A DNA stretch of 64,000 nt, from positions 1 to 64,000 of the forward strand of contig JBJKVO010000016.1 of NCBI GenBank assembly GCA_045562555.1, given 5' to 3'. Shown here piece after piece: positions 26,400 through 35,254 of this stretch (positions are counted from its first letter, which is position 1; the number at the start of each line of letters is the position of its first letter). Made by a program: the position numbers and the translations under genes. The notes below the pieces were generated by a model. It saw only the letters and a list, made by a program, of their open reading frames with translations. It was not told the origin of the DNA and searched no databases. Source of the stretch: UBA2588 sp002339805. GTDB lineage: Bacteria; Chloroflexota; Dehalococcoidia; Lucifugimonadales; UBA3495.

Positions 26400-28027
26400 T
26401 ATTCCAGTGTATCCGCGACTGTATCTCTTAATACAAACTTTTGCACCTTTCCGCTGGATGTCATAGGGAATTCTGGCATTAGAACCAAATGCTTTGGGAT
26501 TTTAAAGCTTGCTAGTTGTCCTTGGCAGAAGTGTTCTATGTCCTTTAGGGATAAACGGCAATTTGCTCTTAGGACAACGCATGCACAAGGTACCTCGTTA
26601 AGTCTACTGTCTGGGACTCCTATGATCTGTATTTTCTCTATTGAAGGATGGTTTTGGAGGAAAGCTTCAACTTCTACGGGATCAACATTTTCTCCTCCTA
26701 CTTTAAGTTGGTCTTTGTATCTGCCAAGGAATCGAATACTCTGATTCGCGGACATAGTGGCCACGTCCCCAGAATGAAACCAACCATCTTCATCTATTGC
26801 TGACCGGGTTTCTTCAGGTTTCTTGTAATATCCTTGCATCACCGCGTATCCTCTAACGCATAATTCTCCTGGTACATCATCAGGACACTCGATTTGTGTC
26901 TCTGGATTAATGATCTTAAATTCATAACCTGGCAGAGGAAAACCTGAGCGACTACATCTTTCATTATCTGGACTGTCTAGAAAGGATCTAGTTGCTCCCA
27001 CTCCTACTTCTGTCATACCCCATGCTGTAACGGTAGGGCAGAGTTCTATTTGGGCTTGCCTGGCAACTGGTTCAGAAGCCTCCATTCCTGCAGCAAATAA
27101 GATCGTCCGTAAAGAGTCTAGGTTAGTATGTTTCAAATTTGGGTGATTCAAGATATCGAAAAAATGAGTATCAAATCCATTTATCACAGTTACTTTGTTT
27201 TGCTGGATTTGTTCTAAAACCGTAGTTGGATCGAACCTGTCTAATAAAATCATTGAGCATCCTGATGTGATTGACATCAATGGTCCTTCATATAAACCGA
27301 AGCAATGAAACAATGGAAGATACATCAGAATGATGTCTACGTTTGTATAGCCCATTCTGTTTGAAGCATCTTGGATCGTCCTGAGGATGTTGTGATTATG
27401 CATTACTCCTTTGGGAAAACCTGTGGTACCAGATGTATACATGATCAACACAGTATCATCGGGTGAGGTAGACACATTGGGCATAGAATCGTGTGCATGT
27501 TCTGACTGCGGGCCTTGAGCAAGAAAAGTAGTCCACGGAATACTTGATGGAAGATGGTTCTCTCCTAGGGTGATGATTGTTTTTAATTTTGGGAACGTAT
27601 GAGAGGTTATTACATCCTGGTGATGTTTTTCACCTAAGTCTTCGCATGAGTCTACTAGAATGTCTAGATAATTTATCGGCCCAAATTTGTCAGCCGATAT
27701 CAATACGCTAGTATCAGACTGACTCAAAATATAGTCTATGTCAGTCCTTCGGAACCTCGTGTTTATAGGTACGCATATAGCCCCTATGGTGCTTAAGGCG
27801 AACAAGCAGAATATCCATTCGGGTCTGTTTGGCATCCATATTGCTACTTTATCCCCCTTATTGACACCTATGCGCAATAAGGAAGTCGCAGTTTTATTTA
27901 CTTCTAGAGCTAACTCGGAGAATGTCCAGGTTTGTAACTCAAACTTAAGAGCTATTCTATCGGGGTATTTTTCAGCTGTTTTGTGCAAGAGTTCGTGGAA
28001 TGTTAGTTTGTCGAACCATTCTCTCAT
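26396..28027 (-). CDS. AMP-dependent acyl-CoA synthetase/ligase
   Basis: A 543-residue ANL-superfamily ligase that activates a carboxylic acid to its CoA thioester via an acyl-adenylate. The P-loop-like MYTSGTTGFPKGV, TAWGMTEVG, GWFHSGD, the hinge GRYKDQLKVGGENV and the C-terminal catalytic Lys in TSSGKVQKF are all intact. It most resembles medium/long-chain fatty-acyl-CoA synthetases. It lies 25 bases after the second CaiB/BaiF gene on the same strand. The three genes may form one operon, giving two ways to load CoA onto an acid: ATP-driven and by transfer. Confidence 0.92.
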   Translation of the reverse strand: MREWFDKLTFHELLHKTAEKYPDRIALKFELQTWTFSELALEVNKTATSLLRIGVNKGDKVAIWMPNRPEWIFCLFALSTIGAICVPINTRFRRTDIDYILSQSDTSVLISADKFGPINYLDILVDSCEDLGEKHHQDVITSHTFPKLKTIITLGENHLPSSIPWTTFLAQGPQSEHAHDSMPNVSTSPDDTVLIMYTSGTTGFPKGVMHNHNILRTIQDASNRMGYTNVDIILMYLPLFHCFGLYEGPLMSITSGCSMILLDRFDPTTVLEQIQQNKVTVINGFDTHFFDILNHPNLKHTNLDSLRTILFAAGMEASEPVARQAQIELCPTVTAWGMTEVGVGATRSFLDSPDNERCSRSGFPLPGYEFKIINPETQIECPDDVPGELCVRGYAVMQGYYKKPEETRSAIDEDGWFHSGDVATMSANQSIRFLGRYKDQLKVGGENVDPVEVEAFLQNHPSIEKIQIIGVPDSRLNEVPCACVVLRANCRLSLKDIEHFCQGQLASFKIPKHLVLMPEFPMTSSGKVQKFVLRDTVADTLEY

Positions 28028-28052
28028 AATGACCTCTGCGATATTACTTAAC

Positions 28053-29414
28053 CTAGTTGTTTGGACGGTAAAACTCAGATATTTTTTGTCTGAAATCTGA
28101 ATCGTATCTTTGCATTCTTCCTTGTCTAAGTTGTTCGTTAGGGTCTGGTGCTCGTACGGGAGTTCCTTGAGTGGGTTCGAATCCGATGATTTGAGTTGAG
28201 ATTAATTCATTAAACTCTTGATCGGTTTTGCCTAGTAAATGTTTGAGTATAACCTCATTATCTTGCCCCATTATCGGAGCTGCTTTTGGTCGAACTGCAG
28301 GAGTCCGTGAAAATTTCCATGGCCTGCTTGCATATGGAAGAGGAGGCATGCCTGTACTTGGATGATGCTCAACCATCTCATAGAATTCTCTGTTTTGTAA
28401 GTGTTTGTCAAATAATAAATCTGGACTCTCCATTACTAATCCTGCGGCGACTCCTCTACTTTGAAGCAAATGTGTTAGTTTGTGGTTATCCCAATTTTGG
28501 GTGTGGTCGTCGATGAGTTTGTGTAATTGATCTCGGTTCTTCCATCGGGTTAAAGATGAAGAATAATCTTGTGACTGTGAATCTGGTGCACTGATACCTA
28601 ATACCTCGCACAGCGCTTTCCATTCGTCATCATTCTGGACAGCTATAGTTATCCATTTGTCTTGCCCTTCACAGCGGAAACATCCATGAGGGGCCATAAC
28701 TGGGTCGTCATTTCCATGCCGGGGTTCTATTCTGTTATTCACTATGAAATCTAATAAAGCTTCAGGTACTGTAGCTGAAGCTGTCTCAGTTTGGGAAATA
28801 TCTATGAATTGTCCTTCTCCTGTGGACATTCGATGGATGAGGGCACTCATTATTGCGAACACGGTATGTTCAGCGGCAGTGTAATCGATGTACGGTATTT
28901 CCGGCATGATTGGCATATCATCGTGATAGCCAGTCATCATAGCCATTCCTGATGCTGACTCTGTGGCAGGGCCGGTAGCACCAAAATTAGCCCATGGTCC
29001 GTCAAATCCATATCCCGTAGATGAGACCATGATTAAATCAGGTTTAATTTTTACCAAGTCGTCATATTCGATGCCAAAAGATTTCATAACCCTAGGAGTA
29101 AAGTTTTCTGCGAAGATGTCAGTGACTTTAATGAGTTCTTTTAGAATGTCTAATCCTTGTGGTCTGCTTAAATCTAGAGTCAGACCTAATTTGTTTCTGT
29201 TTTGTTCGTAAAAATTAGCTCCTCTATTCCAGAATGCTCCTTCAGAATTATTCTCGTACAAAGATGCATTTCTATAACTTTCAAGTCTATGGATGGATTC
29301 CATTCTGATAACTTGGGCTCCCATATCTGCAAGCATTTTCATAGCACTTGGAATGGCTATAAGCTGCCCCATTTCTAAAACTCTTAACCCATGCAATGGT
29401 CCCTGTGATGTCAT
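28053..29414 (-). CDS. CaiB/BaiF CoA-transferase, catalytic-type subunit
   Basis: A 453-residue family III CoA-transferase. LRVLEMGQLIAIPSAMKMLADMGA is the N-terminal fold signature, cited here as RVLEMGQ and KMLADMGA. NKLGLTLDLSRPQG and the EGQFIDIS segment are also conserved. Asp177 (PYIDYTAAEH) falls where the family's acyl-anhydride-forming aspartate lies, so this subunit is probably active. It overlaps the upstream homologue by 4 bases (ATGA), which implies coupled translation. Compared with plain ~400-residue members it has a longer C-terminus. The acid substrate is unknown; formate/oxalate, carnitine and succinate types share this fold. Confidence 0.9.
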   Translation of the reverse strand: MTSQGPLHGLRVLEMGQLIAIPSAMKMLADMGAQVIRMESIHRLESYRNASLYENNSEGAFWNRGANFYEQNRNKLGLTLDLSRPQGLDILKELIKVTDIFAENFTPRVMKSFGIEYDDLVKIKPDLIMVSSTGYGFDGPWANFGATGPATESASGMAMMTGYHDDMPIMPEIPYIDYTAAEHTVFAIMSALIHRMSTGEGQFIDISQTETASATVPEALLDFIVNNRIEPRHGNDDPVMAPHGCFRCEGQDKWITIAVQNDDEWKALCEVLGISAPDSQSQDYSSSLTRWKNRDQLHKLIDDHTQNWDNHKLTHLLQSRGVAAGLVMESPDLLFDKHLQNREFYEMVEHHPSTGMPPLPYASRPWKFSRTPAVRPKAAPIMGQDNEVILKHLLGKTDQEFNELISTQIIGFEPTQGTPVRAPDPNEQLRQGRMQRYDSDFRQKISEFYRPNN

Positions 29415-30616
29415 AATATCTGGGCACTCCTCATGTTTACGATCTGTTCCTCAGTGAGATTCAATACTGATTTAAATATCTCTTTATTATGTTCTCCTAA
29501 AGTAGGGGCAGTAGAGTTAAACTGCGCTGGGGTTTTCGATAATTTAAAAGGAGCTCCAGGAAATTTAATGTCCCCTGCAATTGGATGGTTAACATCGACG
29601 AAGTAATTTCTGTGTAAATATTGAGGATTTTCTAACACTTCTTCTGCTGACAAAACAATTCCATATATAAACCGTAATTCATGAGCTTTGTAAAAAGTGT
29701 CAAATTTTTTCTGGTGACCATATGAGCGATCTAAAATTTCTCCAAGGTCTTCCGCATTTTGAAGCCGTGCTGTTGGAGTATTGAATCGGTCATCTATTAG
29801 TTCTTCTGATCCAATAAACCTTGCGACTGTATCCCAGTCCAATCCCCTACTCGTGTTTACATTGGGGTTAGGAAGGATAAATCCATCGGATACTTGTCGT
29901 ATCCTGGTCAAGTCTCCGCTGTGGTTCGGTTGTCTTCGTCTCACCGCCCCTGTATAAGTGTAGTTTGAAGTAGTGTCCCTGAGTCCGTAGGCAATACATT
30001 CGTGGATCGAAACGTCAACATGTTGGCCTTTGCCGTTCAATTTCGCCCAGTATGTAGCCATTAATGCGGCGCTTGCAGCATTAGTTCCTGCTTTGATTTG
30101 TGCTTGATTAAGGGCGTGCTTGATGGGAGGTTTATCATAGGCTCCGAAGATAGCCATTAGTCCGCCCAACGCGTATTCGACTATTTCGGTTGCTTTGTAA
30201 TCTCTGTATGGTCCGGTTTGGCCGAAATTGGAAATAGACACCAATATTGCAGCAGGATTGATTTCTTGGATGGTTTCATAGCCAACTCCTAGGTTGTCCA
30301 TGGTTCCAGGAGAAAAGTTTTCTATAATCACATCTGTTTCTCTAATTAAGTCTTTAAGTAAAGCAGTCCCGTTAAGGGTTTTTAGATTTAATGTGATACC
30401 TTTTTTATTACTATTAAGGTAAAAAAAAGGAAGGCTTGAGTCCATAGTTGGCTTATCATTAACAAATGGAGCTAATTGTCTTCCTGGTTCACCGCTTGGA
30501 GGCTCAACTTTTATCACTTCCGCGCCCATGTCGGCCATAAGTTTTCCACAATAAGGCCCAGCTATGTAATGGCCTAGTTCTAGTACTTTTATTCCTTTTA
30601 GTGGCTGTTTGGTCAA
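29411..30616 (-). CDS. CaiB/BaiF CoA-transferase homologue lacking the catalytic Asp
   Basis: A 401-residue family III protein with intact fold motifs (KVLELGHYIAGPYCGKLMADMGA at the start, cited here as VLELGHYIAGP, then KGITLNLKT and GKGQHVDVS). Counting back from the conserved GQHVDVS, the position of the active-site Asp is Gln173 (NQAQIKAG). It may be a structural or regulatory partner of the overlapping next gene, as in heteromeric family III enzymes such as BbsEF or Chloroflexus SmtAB. It is first in the minus-strand run and divergent from the ThDP enzyme across a 179-base gap. Confidence 0.88.
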   Translation of the reverse strand: MTKQPLKGIKVLELGHYIAGPYCGKLMADMGAEVIKVEPPSGEPGRQLAPFVNDKPTMDSSLPFFYLNSNKKGITLNLKTLNGTALLKDLIRETDVIIENFSPGTMDNLGVGYETIQEINPAAILVSISNFGQTGPYRDYKATEIVEYALGGLMAIFGAYDKPPIKHALNQAQIKAGTNAASAALMATYWAKLNGKGQHVDVSIHECIAYGLRDTTSNYTYTGAVRRRQPNHSGDLTRIRQVSDGFILPNPNVNTSRGLDWDTVARFIGSEELIDDRFNTPTARLQNAEDLGEILDRSYGHQKKFDTFYKAHELRFIYGIVLSAEEVLENPQYLHRNYFVDVNHPIAGDIKFPGAPFKLSKTPAQFNSTAPTLGEHNKEIFKSVLNLTEEQIVNMRSAQIL

Positions 30617-30795
30617 AATTATTCTCTGTTCTTATTACTAAATTGTAAGTAATTAGTATAGCGTTTCACGGATTGTACAGAGAAAATTAGTCTTAATCAA
30701 ACCTTGGCACGGATTAAGCATTGTGTCTACAAAAATGGGTTTCTGATGGTATACTCACTCTCACTTAGCAAGAAGGATTGGATAGGAGTTATTTT

Positions 30796-32460
30796 ATGAA
30801 TACAGTAGACATTATAGCGGAAATTTTGAAGAGAGAAGGAATAGAAGTTTTAAGCTGCTTCCCTACAACTCCCATAATTGAATCTGCCGCAAAAGCAGGA
30901 ATCAGACCTATAATATGTCGTCAAGAACGAGTAGGAGTCGGCATCGCTGATGGATACAGTAGGATAACGAATGGAAATCCTTTGGGAGTGTTTGCTATGC
31001 AATACGGACCAGGGGCTGAAAATGCGTATTCAGGTATTGCTACAGCGTACTCCGATTCTACCCCACTGTTACTTCTTCCAATGGGACATCCCACTGATAG
31101 GCAACGCGTATACCCTTTGTATAATGCCATGGACAGTTTCACCACGGTTAACAAGCAAATTGAACAAGTAACAAGTTCTGACTCCACAGATGATGTTTTC
31201 AGGAGAGCTTTTGCCGCTCTAAGGACCGGTCGAGGGGGACCTGTGACGGTTGAGCTTCCAATCAACATAGCCTCTCATGAAGTTAGCGAAGAATCATTTC
31301 ATTGGCCGTCTAATTTGAAACCAACTTTATCTCAGGGTAACCCTGCTGATGTGCAAGCAGCTGCAAGAGCATTATGTTCCGCAAAATATCCGGTCATTCA
31401 CGCTGGACAAGGGGTTTTATATGCAGGAGCCACCAATGAACTGGTGGAATTGTCTGAGTTGTTAGGAGCACCGGTAATGACTACTTTGCTAGGGAAAAGT
31501 GCCTTCCCTGAAGTACATCCTCTTTCACTAGGAACTGGTTCTGGAGTAATGCCAGGCCCTGTTTATCATTTTATGCGAAGATCCGACATTATATTTGGTA
31601 TCGGGTGCAGCTTTACGAAACACGGTATGTCTATGAACCTTCCGGAAGGTAAGACATTGATACATTCTTCTAATGATCCCAGAGATATCAACAAGGATTA
31701 TGAAATTGAATACCCTATCGTAGGGGATGCTAAATTGGTCTTGCGTCAAATGATAGAAGCATGCACTGATATTGTAGGACCTAAAGGAAACGTGTCTGCC
31801 CGCGAAGAAATGTATAACCAGAATGCAAAAGAAATAAAGAGTGAATATGACGGGTGGGTAAGCCAGTGGCAAAGTAAGCTAAATGACCGTATGCGCCCGA
31901 TCAATCCATATGCTGTTATCTCTGGCTTTATGCAAGCTGTTCCTCCCTCAGAAGCTATCGTGACACACGATTCAGGCAGCCCTCGAGATCAGATCACCCC
32001 ATTTTATAAATCTAATGGACCACGGACTTACATAGGCTGGGGTAAATCCCATGGTTTGGGCACAGGGTTAGGGTTGATTATTGGAGCAAAAATAGCAGAC
32101 CCTTCTAAGGTATGTGTGAATTTTATGGGAGATGCTGCTTTTGGTATGGTAGGTTTGGATTTTGAGACTGCTGTAAGAAGTTCAGTCCCTATAATTACTG
32201 TGGTGTTAAACAACTCCACTATGGCGGTAGAGACGACTCAAATGGCGGATTCCCACCAACTATATAGGACTCGCGATCTCGGAGGTAATTATGCTGACAT
32301 GGCTACGGCAATGGGTGGCTATGCTGAAAGAATAGAGGATCCCAATGATATTGTTGGTGCATTCCAAAGGGCTCGCGCTAAAACTGAAGAAGGTACTGCT
32401 GTTTTACTAGAATTTATCACATCGGCAGAAACGGATTATTCCATAAAGCGACCTTTTTAA
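30796..32460 (+). CDS. Thiamine diphosphate-dependent enzyme (acetolactate synthase-like)
   Basis: A 554-residue three-domain ThDP enzyme. The N-terminal Pyr domain has the cofactor-activating Glu in CRQERVGVGIADGY, with AMQYGPGAENAYSG behind it. A central domain follows, then the C-terminal PP domain with MGDAAFGM and a closing NNS (GDx...N metal/diphosphate motif). I moved the start to ATG 30796, which has GGAG 7 bases upstream, from the in-frame TTG at 30778. Family members decarboxylate or ligate 2-oxo acids, or cleave 2-hydroxyacyl-CoA or oxalyl-CoA. Two CaiB/BaiF genes are its divergent neighbours, which makes an acyl-CoA-type substrate conceivable but unproven. It is not a typical IlvB: no IlvN partner follows. 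Confidence 0.85.
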   Translation: MNTVDIIAEILKREGIEVLSCFPTTPIIESAAKAGIRPIICRQERVGVGIADGYSRITNGNPLGVFAMQYGPGAENAYSGIATAYSDSTPLLLLPMGHPTDRQRVYPLYNAMDSFTTVNKQIEQVTSSDSTDDVFRRAFAALRTGRGGPVTVELPINIASHEVSEESFHWPSNLKPTLSQGNPADVQAAARALCSAKYPVIHAGQGVLYAGATNELVELSELLGAPVMTTLLGKSAFPEVHPLSLGTGSGVMPGPVYHFMRRSDIIFGIGCSFTKHGMSMNLPEGKTLIHSSNDPRDINKDYEIEYPIVGDAKLVLRQMIEACTDIVGPKGNVSAREEMYNQNAKEIKSEYDGWVSQWQSKLNDRMRPINPYAVISGFMQAVPPSEAIVTHDSGSPRDQITPFYKSNGPRTYIGWGKSHGLGTGLGLIIGAKIADPSKVCVNFMGDAAFGMVGLDFETAVRSSVPIITVVLNNSTMAVETTQMADSHQLYRTRDLGGNYADMATAMGGYAERIEDPNDIVGAFQRARAKTEEGTAVLLEFITSAETDYSIKRPF

Positions 32461-32477
32461 TCACCTAATTTCAACTG

Positions 32478-33998
32478 TCATAACTGTCGGAGTTCAGTTT
32501 TGAGTATTTTCCCAAGGGAATTCCGAGGTAAAGTTGAAGTGAATGTTACCCATTCTGGTAATTTGAAGCTAGCTAACGATTCTCTGCAGTGTTCAAGGAC
32601 ATCTTGCTTTGTCAAAGCGCAATTGGGGCCTCCGACTATGAAGGCATGGACAACCTCTCCCCATTCTTCGTTGGCCTTGCCGACCACTGCGGCCTCTTCT
32701 ATATCAGGATGCGTGACTAACAGTTGCTCGATCTCCTCTGGGGAAATCATTTCCCCCCCTCTTTTAATGAAGTCTCTTGATCTGCCAGCAAGAAATATGT
32801 AACCACTTTCATCTTGATATGCTAGATCTCCTGTATAAACCCATCCGTCCACTATAGTTGCGGCAGTTGCATCTTCTTGTTGCCAATATCCTTTCATCAT
32901 TCGGTCACCTCTGGCAACAATCTCTCCTGTGATTCCTGTTTGAACAGGGACCCCGAATTCATCAACTATCATCACTTCAACATCTTCTAATGGCTTTCCT
33001 ATGCTGGTTAGCCTTTTTAGTTTTTCGGAATTCTCTTTTGCGGTCCCATTCAGTATATGGTCTTCTGGGCTTAACATAGTAATTGTGGACGCGGTTTCAG
33101 TTTGTCCAAATGCATTGATAAATTGGGCATTGGGGAATTGCACTAGTGCCCTTGTGATTATATTCACCGGCATTGGAGCCGCTCCATAGGTAATAACTTT
33201 CAGTGATGTCAAATCAGACTCTATAAAATGAGGCGAATCCATTAACTGTTTTATCATAGTTGGAACAAGCATTGCGCGGTCAATTGAGTATTCTGAGACT
33301 AGGGTCATCCATTCCACAGGATCAAATTGTTTCATCAAGACAATGGTGCGGCCTCCGTAAATACCGGCTACTAACGCTTGTAATCCTGCGATATGGTAGA
33401 GCGGTACGGTGAGTAGATTCGTTTCAGAATCATCAGGGTCCGCTGGAGTGACGTTGGATAGCATGTAAGATACGAAACTGTCATGTGACAAAAGCACGCC
33501 TTTGGGGGTGCCTGTAGTTCCGGCGGTAAACATAATTACAGAGGTGTCTTCGGAGTCGTGTTCCGGGAAAATAGTTTGTTCTCCATCTCCACTTAAAAGG
33601 CCTGTGAATTCTGAGGAATCCGTTACTATTATCCTGAGGTCGCTTCCTAAATCAATGTCGTTTAATAACTTCAAATAACGGCTGCCTATAAACAGGATTT
33701 GTGGCGTAGATGCATTGAGCATTTGCTTGAGTTCCTCTGCTCTTGCTCTGAAATTGACCGGAACGTAAATCGCGTCAATTTGCATTGTTGCGAAAAAGAT
33801 TTGGGTTAGCTGACTACAATTTACGTCCATTACAGCAACACGATTGTCCGGTGTTACGCCAATATCTATTAAATTTTTAGCAAGGTTGTTAACCTCATTC
33901 TGCAAGTGCTCAAACGTTATACGTTCGTTTTCGAAGATAATTGCGTTCCGATCCGGTACGATCGCACTCGAGATTAATAAGAATTCTGAGATGTTCAT
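32478..33998 (-). CDS. AMP-dependent acyl-CoA synthetase/ligase
   Basis: A second ANL-superfamily ligase, 506 residues. MFTAGTTGTPKGV, AFGQTETAST, GWVYTGD, GRSRDFIKRGGEMISPEE and the terminal catalytic Lys in NSLGKILKTELR are intact. It is shorter than the ligase at 26396 and closer to the small-acid/fatty-acid ligase type. It lies 45 bases downstream of the short enoyl-CoA hydratase gene on the same strand. It would supply the CoA thioester used by the hydratase-like proteins in this run. It converges with the ThDP enzyme gene, whose stop is 17 bases away. Confidence 0.92.
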   Translation of the reverse strand: MNISEFLLISSAIVPDRNAIIFENERITFEHLQNEVNNLAKNLIDIGVTPDNRVAVMDVNCSQLTQIFFATMQIDAIYVPVNFRARAEELKQMLNASTPQILFIGSRYLKLLNDIDLGSDLRIIVTDSSEFTGLLSGDGEQTIFPEHDSEDTSVIMFTAGTTGTPKGVLLSHDSFVSYMLSNVTPADPDDSETNLLTVPLYHIAGLQALVAGIYGGRTIVLMKQFDPVEWMTLVSEYSIDRAMLVPTMIKQLMDSPHFIESDLTSLKVITYGAAPMPVNIITRALVQFPNAQFINAFGQTETASTITMLSPEDHILNGTAKENSEKLKRLTSIGKPLEDVEVMIVDEFGVPVQTGITGEIVARGDRMMKGYWQQEDATAATIVDGWVYTGDLAYQDESGYIFLAGRSRDFIKRGGEMISPEEIEQLLVTHPDIEEAAVVGKANEEWGEVVHAFIVGGPNCALTKQDVLEHCRESLASFKLPEWVTFTSTLPRNSLGKILKTELRQL

Positions 33999-34043
33999 AT
34001 TGTCCGAGCTCCCATTTTTATATCAAAAGTATACCTGAAGTCT

Positions 34044-34718
34044 TTACGAAGGGATTCGCTGAGATGTCCATGCAGAAGAAATTTGACTTTTGAGAAGAGT
34101 CAAATAAGGTCTCGGATTGTTAATGATCATTTGTATTATGTTTGAAACGTCATTGTTTAATTTGTCTAGAGTTGTCACCCTGCTAATCAAGCCTGCTTTT
34201 TTTGCATCAATACCGTTTATTGATTCTCCTGCAAGTAGTAAATTGAATGCTTTACTCATTTTGACTGTCCTGGGTAAAGTTTGGGTTCCTCCCGCAGCAG
34301 GTATCAGGCCTAATGTTGTTTCAGGCATACTAAACTGGGAATCAGTGGTGGCAATCCGTATGTCTGAATACAATGCGATTTCCAACCCGGAACCAATGCA
34401 CTGACCTTGGATAGCGGATACTATCGGTACTGGACAAGACAACATCAATGCCCATAAGTCTCTTTGGCGACGAATATCGCGAGCTGTGATCAATGATGGC
34501 GAAGTACCAAATTCAGTGAGATCCGCACCGGTACAAAAATTTTGACCCGATCCTGTGATAAGTACAACTTTGATATCGATGTCTACTTCAATGAATTTTA
34601 AAACGGAAAATAATTCGTCTCTCATAACAGTATTAAATGCATTTCCAATCGACGGTCTGTCGAGGGAGATTGATAGTATTGATGAAGTTTTATTTACTTT
34701 TATCGTTTGGTAATTCAC
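34044..34718 (-). CDS. Enoyl-CoA hydratase/isomerase family protein, short
   Basis: A 224-residue crotonase-fold protein. The oxyanion-hole segment is FCTGADLTEF. Both acid/base glutamates of true hydratases are present, in GSGLEIALYSDI and FSMPETTLGLIPAAGGTQ. It stops about 30-35 residues earlier than the usual ~257, missing the last helices that cover the active site and support trimer packing. The stop is at a clean intergenic border, so this is a short family member rather than an obvious frameshift. It overlaps the PHP gene upstream by 4 bases and precedes the ligase gene by 45. Confidence 0.85.
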   Translation of the reverse strand: MNYQTIKVNKTSSILSISLDRPSIGNAFNTVMRDELFSVLKFIEVDIDIKVVLITGSGQNFCTGADLTEFGTSPSLITARDIRRQRDLWALMLSCPVPIVSAIQGQCIGSGLEIALYSDIRIATTDSQFSMPETTLGLIPAAGGTQTLPRTVKMSKAFNLLLAGESINGIDAKKAGLISRVTTLDKLNNDVSNIIQMIINNPRPYLTLLKSQISSAWTSQRIPS

Positions 34719-35251
34719 CGGATCAAGCCTTTCTCATGTAATTCGTCGAGGTTAACTTCCGTATACCTCAATCCTAGGTTCTCAATATTGTGAGCATCGC
34801 TTACAGAAACTGTCATAAGTGAATGTTCCTGCGCGATTCTTTCTACTAATGGCTTGCGGATATGCCAATTGTGTATGTAGTTATCTATTTCTATCGCGTG
34901 TATGTTATCTTCAATGATTATATTAGGACTATAATAGCCAGGATGGCAGTATATGCGAAAGGTAGAATTATCTGCCAAGAATAACTCTGTCACTTGATAT
35001 TCATCAAAAGGACTCGAAGGCGGTCGTATTTCAATTTCCCATCCTGGTATTATTATTACTTCACTTGGATAAAGTTCTTCAACTAATTCTTTGAATTTGA
35101 ATGACCATTCATAGTTATGGTGGTCAGTAATAGCGATCCCGTCAATTCCTTTCTTTTTTATTTCGGTAACTACCCTTTCAGCGATGCTGGGGGATGGGTC
35201 CTGAAAATTGAATGCTTCCCAGATATGTGTATGCAAGTCTAATTTTACCAA
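34715..35251 (-). CDS. PHP-domain metal-dependent phosphoesterase-like protein
   Basis: A 178-residue stand-alone PHP domain. The four motifs with the metal-binding His/Asp/Glu are all visible: DLHTH at the start, TDHHN near 43, PGWEIE near 80 and CHPG, then SDAHN near the end. Such proteins use a trinuclear metal site to hydrolyse phosphate esters or, in some, other bonds. It overlaps the following hydratase gene by 4 bases and lies 3 bases after another crotonase-fold gene, so it is embedded in an acyl-CoA operon where its role is not obvious. The substrate is unknown. Confidence 0.85.
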   Translation of the reverse strand: MVKLDLHTHIWEAFNFQDPSPSIAERVVTEIKKKGIDGIAITDHHNYEWSFKFKELVEELYPSEVIIIPGWEIEIRPPSSPFDEYQVTELFLADNSTFRIYCHPGYYSPNIIIEDNIHAIEIDNYIHNWHIRKPLVERIAQEHSLMTVSVSDAHNIENLGLRYTEVNLDELHEKGLIR

Positions 35252-35254
35252 TGG

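Noticed and set aside
28165..28190. GGTTCGAATCC on the plus strand, like a tRNA T-arm loop
   Set aside because: No acceptor or anticodon arms around it, and it lies within the conserved reading frame of the CaiB/BaiF gene (residues IGFEPTQG).
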